A DNA stretch of 64,000 nucleotides from Peribacillus simplex NBRC 15720 = DSM 1321 (lineage in GTDB: Bacteria > Bacillota > Bacilli > Bacillales > DSM-1321), in assembly GCF_002243645.1 (NCBI RefSeq), contig NZ_CP017704.1, positions 5,226,001-5,290,000 on the forward strand, given 5' to 3'. This document shows positions 1 to 8,784 of this stretch, in pieces (within the stretch, counting starts at the first letter, position 1; each line of letters begins with the position of its first letter). The notes beneath the pieces were generated by a model, which searched no databases, had not been told where the DNA came from, and worked only from the letters and a program-made list of their open reading frames with translations. A program made the position numbers and the translations under genes.

Positions 1-561
1 GGAGCGGTCGGGGCAATAGTGATAAGGATCATTGCCACGCTGCTGGTTGTTTGGCTCTTAGAGGTGCCTGGACTGCATTTAATCGGGGGATTACTTCTTG
101 TATGGATTGCTTATAAGCTCCTTATCGAAGAAGAGGAACATGATTTGAAGCCTGCAGACTCTATGTGGGCTGCCATAAAAACTATCATTATTGCGGATGC
201 TTTGATGGGATTGGATAACGTCCTAGCGGTTGCAGGTGCATCTCATGGTAACTTCACTTTAGTGGTGATCGGTTTACTTGTATCTATCCCAGTAGTGATG
301 TATGGAAGTACTTTGATCCTGAAACTGATTGAACGTTTCCCAGTCATCATAATAATTGGTGCGGGAATACTAGGTTGGACAGCTGCTAAAATGATTGTAG
401 CTGAACCCTTCATGCACGACTATTTTGCAAATCCCTTCATTAAATATGGATTTGAAGCGATAGTGGTGATTGGAATCCTGGTTGCCGGGACTTCAAGACA
501 GAAAAATATAGAAAAAGCAAAAGCAAACAGAGAGAAAATGCAAATCGAACGTAATGGCTAA
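1..561 (+). CDS. TerC-family integral membrane protein (5' end outside window)
   Basis: The reading frame is open from the first base of the window, so the true start lies to the left; the GTG at 19 is probably internal. The visible 186 residues are almost wholly hydrophobic, with several membrane segments. The segment with ADALMGLDNVLAVAG carries the acidic and Asn residues conserved in TerC/YjbE-type proteins, followed by a long transmembrane stretch and a basic cytoplasmic tail. TerC proteins of Bacillus are linked by published work to manganese export and metalation of secreted enzymes; that role here is inference from family. A terminator follows directly, so this is the last gene of its transcript. 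Confidence 0.8.
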   Translation, partial: GAVGAIVIRIIATLLVVWLLEVPGLHLIGGLLLVWIAYKLLIEEEEHDLKPADSMWAAIKTIIIADALMGLDNVLAVAGASHGNFTLVVIGLLVSIPVVMYGSTLILKLIERFPVIIIIGAGILGWTAAKMIVAEPFMHDYFANPFIKYGFEAIVVIGILVAGTSRQKNIEKAKANREKMQIERNG

Positions 562-570
562 TGGAAAAAA

Positions 571-604
571 AGAGACCTTTCGAAAATGAAAGGTCTCTTT
601 TTTT
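571..604 (+). terminator. Intrinsic terminator after the TerC gene
   Basis: Perfect 11-bp stem AGAGACCTTTC / GAAAGGTCTCT with a short loop, followed by a run of T. Confidence 0.9.
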
Positions 605-638
605 GTCTAAGCCCGAATGATATAAGTTGCAAAACCAG

Positions 639-677
639 AAAAGGGTGTCCAAAGATCGGACTTTGGTACACCCTTTT
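639..677 (-). terminator. Terminator of the aldehyde dehydrogenase gene (looks bidirectional)
   Basis: Long imperfect stem: AAAAGGGTGTCCAAAG pairs with CTTTGGTACACCCTTTT, with one bulged T. It lies about 85 bp beyond the stop codon of the minus-strand dehydrogenase. A/T runs on both sides would let it work on either strand. Confidence 0.7.
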
Positions 678-760
678 CAAAATATTTAAGGAATCAATAA
701 CATGCATTTTAATCAAGATATCTTAGCCAAAATGATTATATGGAGCGATCACTCCTATCG

Positions 761-2242
761 TTAGTTTAAGTTAATCCATACACTTTTGACTTCCGTATAA
801 TTATCCAAAGCATAACTGCCCATTTCCCGTCCGATTCCACTTTGTTTATAACCGCCAAATGGTGAAGCGGCATCGAAGGCGTTATAACAGTTTACCCAAA
901 CTGTACCTGCCTTTAATTCATTAGCCACATAATGGGCTTTTTTTACATCCTGTGTCCATAAACCAGCAGCCAATCCATATTCAGAGTTATTTGCACGGTT
1001 TATCACATCATCCAAATCGTCAAATGGCATGGCGGCTACAACTGGACCGAAGATTTCTTCTTTAGCGATTGTCATTTCATCTTCAACGCCTGCAAATATT
1101 GTAGGTGTTACAAAATAACCCTCTCCTTGTCCGTAATTGCCCCCGGTAACCACTTCGGCTCCTTCAGACTTTCCTTTTTCAATATAACTGCCCACTCTTT
1201 CCAATTGTTCACTGGATACCAACGGCCCTATCTGGGTAGATGGATCAAGACCGGCCCCTTGTTTAATGTTTTTTGCATGGGACACTAAGTCAGCTACCAC
1301 GTTGTCATAGGATTTCTTTTGAATGTACAGGCGGGAACCGGCACAGCAAACTTGTCCTTGATTAAACATGATGCCCATTAAAGCACCAGGAATGGCTTTA
1401 CTCATATCTGCATCCGGTAAAATGATATTAGGTGATTTTCCGCCTAATTCCAACGAGATTTTTTTCACAGTTCCCGAGGCTTGGCGCATGATCATTTTAC
1501 CTACTGAGGTTGAACCGGTAAAGGCAATTTTATCGACATCTGGATGGTCTACAAGCGGTGACCCTGCTGTTTCCCCAAATCCAGGTATGACATTAAGAAC
1601 GCCAGGAGGAAAACCAGCTTCAAGCGCCAATTGACCTAAATATAATGCTGAAAGCGGCGTTTGCTCCGCTGGTTTTAAAACAATCGTACATCCGGTTGCC
1701 AGGGCTGCGCCTAATTTCCATGCGGCCATAAGTAGAGGGAAATTCCAAGGGATGATTTGCCCAACCACTCCAACTGCTTCATGACGGGTATAGTTGAAGT
1801 AATTCCCAGCAACAGGTATTGTTTGTCCTACTATCTTAGTAGTCCAACCAGCATAATAACGGAAGTGATCGATTGCAAGGGGGACATCGGCATTAGTCGT
1901 TTCGCCAATTGGCTTGCCATTATCCAGGGTATCCAATTGTGCTAAAGCCTCTTTATGTTCCTCCATGAGGTCCGCTAATTTATAAATGAGGCGACTGCGT
2001 TCCGATGCACTCATTTTTTTCCAAGGACCGTTGTCGAAAGCCTTACGGGCTGCTTTGACTGCTTTATCTACATCTTCCGGACCTGCTTCACACACAACCG
2101 CTAAAACCTTGCCGTTTGAAGGATCAAGAGTCTCAAAGGTTTTTCCTGAAGCAGCTTCCACCAATTCCCCATTAATCAAAAGCTTTTTAGTGCCCTTCAA
2201 GAATTCTTGCACTCGTGAATTAAGTTTAATAGTTTGTTCCAT
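761..2242 (-). CDS. NAD(P)-dependent aldehyde dehydrogenase, DhaS/AldA type
   Basis: A 493-residue protein with full ALDH-superfamily architecture: the NAD-binding GSTSVGK segment near residue 246, the general-base Glu in LELGGKSPN near 270, the catalytic Cys in GQVCCAGSR near 304, and the late EEIFGPV motif near 400. It oxidises an aldehyde to its acid in the cytoplasm; the natural substrate cannot be read from sequence. The start has a plausible GGGGTATTAT-type ribosome site. It is transcribed away from an AcoR-type sigma-54 activator. The 540-bp gap holds a -24/-12 promoter pointing at this gene and three tandem palindromes, so it is very likely induced by that activator in response to an aldehyde, alcohol or related compound. 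Some Bacillus activators of this family control acetoin or diol use, which is a reasonable but unproven guess here. Confidence 0.9.
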   Translation of the reverse strand: MEQTIKLNSRVQEFLKGTKKLLINGELVEAASGKTFETLDPSNGKVLAVVCEAGPEDVDKAVKAARKAFDNGPWKKMSASERSRLIYKLADLMEEHKEALAQLDTLDNGKPIGETTNADVPLAIDHFRYYAGWTTKIVGQTIPVAGNYFNYTRHEAVGVVGQIIPWNFPLLMAAWKLGAALATGCTIVLKPAEQTPLSALYLGQLALEAGFPPGVLNVIPGFGETAGSPLVDHPDVDKIAFTGSTSVGKMIMRQASGTVKKISLELGGKSPNIILPDADMSKAIPGALMGIMFNQGQVCCAGSRLYIQKKSYDNVVADLVSHAKNIKQGAGLDPSTQIGPLVSSEQLERVGSYIEKGKSEGAEVVTGGNYGQGEGYFVTPTIFAGVEDEMTIAKEEIFGPVVAAMPFDDLDDVINRANNSEYGLAAGLWTQDVKKAHYVANELKAGTVWVNCYNAFDAASPFGGYKQSGIGREMGSYALDNYTEVKSVWINLN

Positions 2243-2450
2243 GTATAATACCCCTTTTCATTTGGATTTTAAGTTCGATCATAAAATCTGTGCAATGGCG
2301 TTCCTCTAAGTAAAAGGATCAGGTATAAGCTTATGTTTTCGATACATTTCTCTTTAGCTGCTTGCAGCATGTTTCAATATCTTTAAAAACTGGATTACTT
2401 GATTTCGTTCCCCCCTTATCAAAAAGGAATCAATTTCTCGACATGTAATT

Positions 2451-2468
2451 ATGCAAGACTTATGCCAA
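2451..2468 (-). promoter_or_regulatory. Sigma-54 (-24/-12) promoter of the aldehyde dehydrogenase gene
   Basis: Reading the minus strand: TTGGCAT, five bases, TTGCAT. This matches TGGCAC-N5-TTGCW at all positions but one, with the essential GG and GC dinucleotides at exact spacing. Transcription would start near 2440, leaving a leader of about 200 nt before the start codon at 2242. Confidence 0.88.
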
Positions 2469-2530
2469 TAACAAAAAACCAATGAAACCAGTTAAAGAAG
2501 ATGGTAGAGGGATATGGGAAGGTGCCGTTC

Positions 2531-2593
2531 TGTTCCATATTGGAACAAGCAGGTGTTCCATATTGGAACAAGCAGGTGTTCCAATATGGAACA
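2531..2593. promoter_or_regulatory. Three tandem 17-bp palindromes: upstream activating sites for the sigma-54 activator
   Basis: TGTTCCATATTGGAACA occurs at 2531 and 2554, and its reverse form TGTTCCAATATGGAACA at 2577. Arms are TGTTCCA/TGGAACA with a 3-bp centre. The unit repeats at exactly 23 bp, about two helical turns, and the first two repeats are identical over all 23 bases. The nearest palindrome is 63 bp upstream of the -24 element, a typical place for enhancer sites of AAA+ activators. The divergent activator gene starts 187 bp away. Confidence 0.85.
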
Positions 2594-2779
2594 AAAAAGT
2601 GAAGTAGTTCGCAGATGGCTGTCTTCACTTTGGTGAATATCTGAATTTTCTGTTATAATTAAATTGAATGAACGAATCCTAAATACTCTGAAATATTAAA
2701 ATGCATAGAATTTCATTAATGAAATTGAATAAAAAACAGTGGCCATTTTACTGGATTATACATACGGGAGGATTATTCA

Positions 2780-4612
2780 ATGTCTGTTAATATTAGCGCG
2801 GATAAAGGAACCATACCGGCATTTATTCAAGAATCATGGCAGCGGTGCATTTCGAAGGGGCTTCAGCCAAGCAGGATGGATAAGGAAGATATGCTTGGTG
2901 CATTTGAGTTGGCCGAATACCACGAACGATATGCAGAACTCCTGTACCATTCTTCCCCCATTTTAGAAGAAGTTTATCGCTCGATTAATGGTTTGGAGTC
3001 CATATTATTACTTGCTGCTCCTGAAGGATATATCATCGAAACAGTTGGAGATCCAGCTTTCATTCGCCATGCAGATAATGTTTCCCTGAGAAAAGGGGCA
3101 AATTGGCTAGAGGAATCAAAAGGAACAAATGCAATAGGAACTGCCATAGTAGAAAAAAACCCAGTATTGATTCATGGCAGTCAACACTTTCATCAGGATA
3201 ACCATTTCCTTACTTGTGCCGCATCGCCCATTTATCACCCCGATGGGCAGCTGCTTGGTGTTTTGAACTTAAGCAGTCATCAACAGAATTATCATCCTTT
3301 TTCCATTAGTTTAGTTCAGAGGGTGGCTGATAGCATCAAACAAGCACTATTATTGTCCCATACTCAAAAAAGGGAGAAAAACCTTTATTTTATTTATGAT
3401 TCATACCCTGATCCGTTAATTACCCTTGATAAAGAGGGGAAAGTTACAGATCTCAATTTAGCGGCGTCGCATGTTATAGGCACATTGAGAAAACCGGTAT
3501 CGAATATAATATCAGGAACAGAACCACTTGTTTTAGAACAGAAGGTTTCAATTAAAGACCAGGAGTTCTTGGTTCAAACCCTCGGCAATAATATAGAACA
3601 TCAATCCTCCGTGATCGTGCGGTTAAAAAAACAAAAATTGATTGATGGTTTAACAACTAATCGTTATCAATTTACTGATATAATAAGTAATGATCCGCAA
3701 ATGAATCAAACCATATCCATTGCTAAAAGAGCTGCAGCACTTGATATCAGCCTGCTAATCACTGGAGAAAGCGGAACGGGAAAAGAACTGTTCGCTCAAT
3801 CCATTCATGGGGTTAGCTTAAGAAGTGATAAGCCATTCATCGCCATCAATTGCAGCGCAATTCCCGAAAACTTATTGGAAAGTGAGTTATTTGGGTATGA
3901 AAAGGGTGCCTTTACTGGCGCAAAAAGCGGCGGGCATAAGGGGAAGTTCGAAGCGGCAGATGGCGGAACCCTGTTTTTGGATGAAATCGGGGATATGCCG
4001 CTTCAAGCTCAAGCGACACTGCTCCGTGTGCTTCAGGAACGATGTGTGACGCGTGTCGGCGGACATGCTTCCATTCCCATCGATGTAAGGGTCATTGCCG
4101 CCACCAACAAAGACTTACAAAAAGAAATTGAAGCTGGAGAATTCCGTGCAGATCTATTTTTCCGTCTTTGTGGATTATCTTTAAAACTTCCAAATCTAAG
4201 GAGTCGTAAAGATTTATTGCTGTTAGCAGAATGCATTTTAGCGGATTTACCTTATAAGAGTGAACATACCGAACTAACTGACGAAGCTAAAACATTCATT
4301 TTGGAATATTCGTGGCCAGGAAATTTCCGCGAATTACAAAACGTGCTCGGTCAGGCTGCATTCCTAGCTGATAATGGCCCGATTAGAAGGGACTTGCTTG
4401 TGGCACTTTGTCCTGTTTCTTCCGTTACACATGAGGAAGAGGCAAATGCCGATCGAGAACCAAGAAACTTTCAAGAACAAGAAACCCAACTTATCAGAAA
4501 TGCATTGGAACGAACAAATGGAAATATCAGTAACGCCGCGAAACAACTCGACATCGGCCGAAATACGCTTTATAGAAAAATGAAAAAATATGGAATCAAC
4601 TATCAAAAGTAA
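2780..4612 (+). CDS. Sigma-54-dependent transcriptional activator, AcoR type (GAF-PAS-AAA+-Fis)
   Basis: A 610-residue activator. Residues about 60-190 form a GAF-like sensor (SILLLAAPEGYIIETVG, then RKGANWLEESKGTNAIGTA, a hallmark of AcoR proteins). A PAS-like linker follows at about 205-270. The AAA+ ATPase has Walker A GESGTGKE near 328, the sigma-54 contact loop GAFTGA near 376 and a Walker B LFLDEIGD. The Fis-type helix-turn-helix is at about 577-607 (NISNAAKQLDIGRNTLYRKM). There is no receiver domain, so it senses a small molecule directly. The start ATG follows GGGAGGA at good spacing. A sigma-A-like promoter (TATAAT at 2654-2659) lies upstream. It almost surely drives the divergent aldehyde dehydrogenase through the three palindromes. 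Confidence 0.92.
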   Translation: MSVNISADKGTIPAFIQESWQRCISKGLQPSRMDKEDMLGAFELAEYHERYAELLYHSSPILEEVYRSINGLESILLLAAPEGYIIETVGDPAFIRHADNVSLRKGANWLEESKGTNAIGTAIVEKNPVLIHGSQHFHQDNHFLTCAASPIYHPDGQLLGVLNLSSHQQNYHPFSISLVQRVADSIKQALLLSHTQKREKNLYFIYDSYPDPLITLDKEGKVTDLNLAASHVIGTLRKPVSNIISGTEPLVLEQKVSIKDQEFLVQTLGNNIEHQSSVIVRLKKQKLIDGLTTNRYQFTDIISNDPQMNQTISIAKRAAALDISLLITGESGTGKELFAQSIHGVSLRSDKPFIAINCSAIPENLLESELFGYEKGAFTGAKSGGHKGKFEAADGGTLFLDEIGDMPLQAQATLLRVLQERCVTRVGGHASIPIDVRVIAATNKDLQKEIEAGEFRADLFFRLCGLSLKLPNLRSRKDLLLLAECILADLPYKSEHTELTDEAKTFILEYSWPGNFRELQNVLGQAAFLADNGPIRRDLLVALCPVSSVTHEEEANADREPRNFQEQETQLIRNALERTNGNISNAAKQLDIGRNTLYRKMKKYGINYQK

Positions 4613-4852
4613 GAGTTTCATCGTATATAAAAAAACACGAATGATGCGTTTCCTTTTTATGACAATATCGAATTTTCGGCCTGATTTGGTCGAATCTTTG
4701 TTATCGCAAGTAACTATATGCGGACCAGCATACCTTATCTCTTTATAAGCTACATTTCACCTTGAAAAACAATAAATAATGAAGTGCAGGAAATCAAAAT
4801 CTCATATAGAATGATGTTATTGATATAGTATCTAAAATTCCGCAAGGGATGT

Positions 4853-5995
4853 GTGGTCAATAGTATGAAGTTGTCATCTGAACATACGAAGTATAAACAT
4901 GTATTGATTCAATATTTGGAAGAAAATGAATCTGCGTTTTTAAATGAATGGAATGAGACTATTAAGATCAATGAAATAGACCCCTACAAAGAAAAGATTA
5001 AAGAAAATGGTTATGGGATGTACTCACTGGTCATCCAAACGTTCAAGGAAATATTGTCTGATGATGTGCTGATAAAATTGGCTTACCAGGTTGCAAAAGA
5101 ACGTCTTGAAGCAAATATCAACATTGGGGATTTTCTATATAATATCAATTTGGGGAGAAATATCATAATCAGAAATGTTTTTGGGGCCAATATCCCAATT
5201 AATTATATGAAGAAATTCATTAATGACATCAACTTGCACTTTGATACGTTCAGCTACCATGCAGTAACAAGATATACGAATCTTACAAATGAAGTGATTG
5301 AGGAAAAAAAGTCTTATATTAGTGAAAACCACAAAGATAAATTAGCGGTACTAGGTCAGATATCATCAAGTTTTGTACATGAGTTCCGAAACCCTCTTAC
5401 AGCTATCATGGGGTTCAATAAATTACTGAAGAGGGAGAACCCGAGCTTGAAATATTTGGATATCATTGATTATGAGTTAAATCAGCTGAATTTCAGGATA
5501 ACCCAATTCCTCCATACCTCTAAATCTGATTTTAATGAGGAACAAAGAGAGGAAATTTCCGTGTTAAAGTTAATTGAAGAAATACAAGAACTGACATATG
5601 CAAATATAGTGGATGCCAGCGTTAATGTGGAAATAAATATTTATCCAAACTTTGTCATGACAGCGAGCAAGGATGGGTTAAAACAGGTGTTCTTGAATCT
5701 TTTTATAAATTCCATTGATGCCTTAAAGGATAAGGAACATCCTAGAATTTTGAGGATAAACTCTATAATTGAGGCGAATGAAAGAATAATCCGAATTTCA
5801 AATAATGGACCGGCCATTGCCAGTGAATTGATAGAATCTATTTTTGAGCCTTTTGTCACAACGAAGGAGCTAGGAACGGGAATTGGATTATACGTATGTA
5901 AAAAGATTATTGAAAGTAATGATGGATATATGAATTGTGTCTCCAATGAAAATTTAACTACATTCAGCATCCATTTCCCAAAAGTTCAGAACTGA
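4853..5995 (+). CDS. Orphan soluble sensor histidine kinase, sporulation-kinase type
   Basis: About 380 residues with no membrane segment. The first 150 residues form an all-helical sensor resembling the N-terminal module of Bacillus sporulation kinases (HisK_N, a globin-like fold known from B. anthracis BA2291); this is recall, not a search. The HisKA core follows, with the phospho-acceptor His near 176 in FVHEFRNPLTAI. The HATPase domain has an N-box (NLFINSIDAL), FEPFVTTK and GTGIGLYVCKK. No response regulator is adjacent, so it probably feeds the Spo0F/Spo0A phosphorelay, by inference. The start is either the GTG at 4853 (very close to AAGGGAT) or the ATG at 4865. Confidence 0.85.
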   Translation: MVNSMKLSSEHTKYKHVLIQYLEENESAFLNEWNETIKINEIDPYKEKIKENGYGMYSLVIQTFKEILSDDVLIKLAYQVAKERLEANINIGDFLYNINLGRNIIIRNVFGANIPINYMKKFINDINLHFDTFSYHAVTRYTNLTNEVIEEKKSYISENHKDKLAVLGQISSSFVHEFRNPLTAIMGFNKLLKRENPSLKYLDIIDYELNQLNFRITQFLHTSKSDFNEEQREEISVLKLIEEIQELTYANIVDASVNVEINIYPNFVMTASKDGLKQVFLNLFINSIDALKDKEHPRILRINSIIEANERIIRISNNGPAIASELIESIFEPFVTTKELGTGIGLYVCKKIIESNDGYMNCVSNENLTTFSIHFPKVQN

Positions 5996-6135
5996 ATTTA
6001 TAATGGGTTAATACATATCATACATATCGATATTTTTCGACGCTTGTACATAGTTCTTTGATTAATAGCAGAAGGGCATTCCGGGTCTGCCGGTAATTTA
6101 CATAAAATCATTCTCAGTGAAAATATATCTATTTG

Positions 6136-6179
6136 GAAGATGCCAAGAAATCAATTTGGATTTTAGCATCTTCTTTTTT
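6136..6179 (+). terminator. Terminator after the histidine kinase
   Basis: GAAGATGC pairs with GCATCTTC around a 22-nt loop that has a further CAA/TTG pairing; followed by TTTTTT. Confidence 0.65.
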
Positions 6180-6247
6180 ATCCCTGTTATTTTTCAGTAT
6201 ATATGTTTGTCGAAATTTTAAAAGAAAACAATTAAATTGTCATTTTT

Positions 6248-6326
6248 GATTCGATTGTGAATCGAAAAGGGTGGATAATTAATATTTGAATCGAAAATTG
6301 AATTTTTGATTCAATATCGAATCGTT
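6248..6326. repeat. Cluster of GAATCG/CGATTC half-sites
   Basis: Five heptamer-like half-sites lie in 80 bp in both orientations. They include a perfect palindrome TTCGATTgtgAATCGAA (6250-6266) and a wider pair TTGAATC...GATTCAA (6286-6314), then another CGAATCG. They lie 470-550 bp before the GabP-like permease. A TGTCGAA Spo0A-like box is just upstream at 6208. This looks like an operator cluster for an unidentified regulator. Confidence 0.45.
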
Positions 6327-6573
6327 TTAAATTCATAAAAGCGTTAAACACTACTAAAATAACTATCCTTTTTTTGGCATGGATATTGCTTTTTATAATA
6401 TATGTATAAAATTTTTAGTGAGAGAGGGTGCTTTTATAAAAAAAGAAGAGTGAGGAAGGAATAATAGAGCTGGGTAACTATATTTTTACATAAAAGGACT
6501 TCACTCAACAAAAAGCAAAAAGTGCAAAATCAACCAGAACATTGTACTTTCCGTGTATTTCGTTGAGGGGCTG

Positions 6574-6693
6574 ATGGTAGTAAAGAAGGATTATAAAAAG
6601 AAAGCGGATACAGTTAATAGAGTATATGCTGTGCAATATACATATATCGATTGTGAATTTGGCATCATTAAAACTAATGATGAAACGGGATAA
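6574..6693 (+). CDS. Possible 39-residue small protein
   Basis: A short frame with ATG preceded by TTGAGGGG at 5-nt spacing; an upstream in-frame GTG at 6553 is also possible. The product is basic at its N-terminus (MVVKKDYKKKAD) with a middle VYAVQYTYIDCEFG. I recognise no family. It sits in the otherwise gene-free 800-bp stretch between the kinase and the permease, which also holds hairpins at 6663-6682 (CATCATTA/TAATGATG) and 6739-6755 (AGCAGT/ACTGCT). It may be chance. Confidence 0.25.
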   Translation: MVVKKDYKKKADTVNRVYAVQYTYIDCEFGIIKTNDETG

Positions 6694-6798
6694 GACTGTA
6701 ACATTTTTTTGAATGAAAGATTTCTACTAGGGTACCCATGAGCAGTGGTTTACTGCTTACAAACGGTAAATAGACAGTTTTAAAGGATGGTGACAATA

Positions 6799-8208
6799 GT
6801 GGCACTTCAAACAAATGAATTGAAACATGGTCTCAAGACCAGGCATGTCACAATGATTTCTATTGGCGGGGTAATTGGGGCAGGACTATTTATCGGAAGC
6901 GGAACAATAATAAATTCAGCAGGACCTGGTGCTATTTTATCGTATATAATCGCAGGATTGATGATCGTGCTTATAATGCGCATGCTGGGTGAAATGGCTG
7001 TAGTAAATCCTGATAGCGGATCCTTTTCAACATATGCACATCAAGCATTTGGTCCCTGGGCCGGATACACGATCGGCTGGTTATACTGGTTCAACTGGGT
7101 TATCATCATTGCTATTGAAACTACATTATTGGGTACTATGATTCATGATTGGTTTCCTGGTATACCTATGTGGGCTGCTAGTCTATCTTTCCCTATATTA
7201 ATGACGATTACTAATATCTATTCAGTCAAAGCTTATGGGGAATTTGAATACTGGCTAGCTTTCATGAAAGTGGCTGCCATTGTAATATTCCTCTTCCTGG
7301 GTGCCGCCATGATTTTTGGATTTGTTCCGGGTTTTGATTCACCAGGCCTTTCAAACATTACTGGGGATGGAGGATTTTTACCAAAAGGTTTTCTGCCTGT
7401 CCTTCTTAGTGTGATATTCATTACTTTCTCTTTATCGGGAAGTGAGGTAGCTGCAATTGCTGCAGGAGAGTCTGAAAACCCTGAAAAAAATATTATTAGA
7501 GCCATAAACAGTGTTGTATGGCGTCTCCTTCTTTTCTTTGTTGGTTCAGTGACCGTGTTGGTTCTCGTAATCCCCCAGGGGGCTGAAGATTTACTAAAAA
7601 CCCCCTATGCCAGCGTATTTGATATGGCAGGCCTACCGGCAGCGGGTCAAATCATGAATATCGTAATCTTCACTTCATTGCTTTCTGTTTTGAATTCAGG
7701 GCTATATACAAGCTCCCGTATGTTATATTCTTTATCAAAAAAAGGTGATGCACCGAAAATCCTTTCTCGTGTGAATAAGAGGGGAATCCCGATTTGGGCG
7801 TTAACGGCAAGTGTTTTCTTTTCTTATGTGTGCACGACATTTAAATTTGTTTCTCCTGATAAATTGTTTGCTTTTCTCGCAAACAGCTCTGGAGGAGTCA
7901 CTATGATCATGTATATCTTTATCGCCTTTTCCCATCTATATTTACGGAAAAAGACGGAAAAAGAAAATCCCGGGACACTCAAAGTGAAAATGTGGCTATT
8001 CCCTTATTTAACCTACGCGACTATTGCCGTATTATTTATTATATTCGTTGCTCAGGCGTTTATTGATTCCATGAGATTGCAATTCTTTCTTACAACCCTT
8101 CTCACGATTCTAGTAATTGGGTCATACTTTCTGTTTTATCATAAGAAAAAGGTAATAACTCCTGAACAAGAAGCAACACTAAAAAATATTCACGTTAAGG
8201 AAGGGTAA
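6799..8208 (+). CDS. APC-family amino acid permease, GabP-like
   Basis: About 469 residues with 12 predicted membrane helices. The N-terminus has the APC signature RHVTMISIGGVIGAGLFIGSG, then MRMLGEM, SGSFSTYAHQAFGPWAG and GWLYWFNWV. These resemble remembered B. subtilis GabP (gamma-aminobutyrate permease) more than RocE or AapA. It would import an amino acid or GABA by proton symport; the substrate is inferred from similarity only. I chose the GTG at 6799, because AAAGGATGGTGA sits just before it and the upstream ATG at 6787 lies inside that ribosome site. No GABA aminotransferase gene is adjacent. The 3' side has no terminator until the one at 8604, with IS-derived sequence between. Confidence 0.88.
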   Translation: MALQTNELKHGLKTRHVTMISIGGVIGAGLFIGSGTIINSAGPGAILSYIIAGLMIVLIMRMLGEMAVVNPDSGSFSTYAHQAFGPWAGYTIGWLYWFNWVIIIAIETTLLGTMIHDWFPGIPMWAASLSFPILMTITNIYSVKAYGEFEYWLAFMKVAAIVIFLFLGAAMIFGFVPGFDSPGLSNITGDGGFLPKGFLPVLLSVIFITFSLSGSEVAAIAAGESENPEKNIIRAINSVVWRLLLFFVGSVTVLVLVIPQGAEDLLKTPYASVFDMAGLPAAGQIMNIVIFTSLLSVLNSGLYTSSRMLYSLSKKGDAPKILSRVNKRGIPIWALTASVFFSYVCTTFKFVSPDKLFAFLANSSGGVTMIMYIFIAFSHLYLRKKTEKENPGTLKVKMWLFPYLTYATIAVLFIIFVAQAFIDSMRLQFFLTTLLTILVIGSYFLFYHKKKVITPEQEATLKNIHVKEG

Positions 8209-8424
8209 CGGATGTAGTCGATTTTGTGTAATTATAGAAAGAAAAGATTGACTATTCTAATAAAATGCTACTCTTCAAACAACCGTTTTCTAGCAAAAGG
8301 ATATTATGGTAAACAGAACAAGGGCTACGGCTGTATTGACCAGAAGAGAAAATGAAGAGATCGATCAAACCTTCTTTAACGCAAAATCCAGCCAGCATAT
8401 GAATTCCAAAAGTCCTTTTTTGAA

Positions 8425-8603
8425 GATGGGGAGACTCCTGCGGGAAAAGCGCGTCCAAGGGAGACCCCACAGGCGCAAAGAGCGCCGAGGGCGGAACGCC
8501 CGCGGAATGCGAGTACCCTACGTTCCAATCAACGTTCAAGTTTTTACAAACCCTCAAAAAAACATAGACGAACTTAATTTTTATCTAGTTTGTCTACAGT
8601 CTG
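8425..8603 (+). mobile_element. Decayed end fragment of the IS1182-related element family
   Basis: A GC-rich core (GAGACTCCTGCGGG... CCCACAGGCGCAAAG...CCCGCGGAATGCGAG...AATCAACGTT) is homologous, in inverse orientation, to the left end of the IS at 53.8 kb. It ends with the same terminal sequence TTTGTCTACAGTCTG. Before that lies a degraded copy of the subterminal hairpin (ACATAGACGAAC...CTAGTTTGTCTAC). The other end and a left copy of the target are not visible, so the left boundary is uncertain. The frame running through 8306-8674 is not a real gene in my view, since it mostly reads this repeat. Confidence 0.75.
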
Positions 8604-8634
8604 AGCTGCTCTTAATGGGCAGCTTTTTTTCTGG
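8604..8634 (+). terminator. Intrinsic terminator abutting the decayed element
   Basis: AGCTGCTC pairs with GGGCAGCT (one G-T pair) around TTAAT, followed by seven T. It starts at the first base after the element's terminal CTG. It was probably the terminator of the permease before the insertion. Confidence 0.7.
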
Positions 8635-8784
8635 TTCCATAAATGATCAAATACATTTAATGGGGGGGAATTAAGCGTGTTCGTAATTGTGACTGCTATC
8701 AACCCCATTATGATGCTCATTCATTTGCAACTTTGAAATCCTTTGCTAGAATATAATCTATAGAAAAGATTAGGAGTGGTGACT

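Noticed and set aside
2531..2593. Short CRISPR-like array
   Set aside because: Three perfect palindromes at 23-bp spacing with identical 6-bp linkers are operator sites; there are no unique spacers.
6725..6790. Possible ykkC-like riboswitch (CTAGGGTACC then a hairpin) before the GabP-like permease
   Set aside because: The CTAGGGT start is suggestive, but the downstream conserved ACTGGTCCGAGAG segment is absent, so only a small hairpin remains.
8306..8674. Open frame of 122 codons on the plus strand
   Set aside because: It has no ribosome site of note and mostly translates the GC-rich mobile-element core, giving Arg-rich low-complexity sequence.
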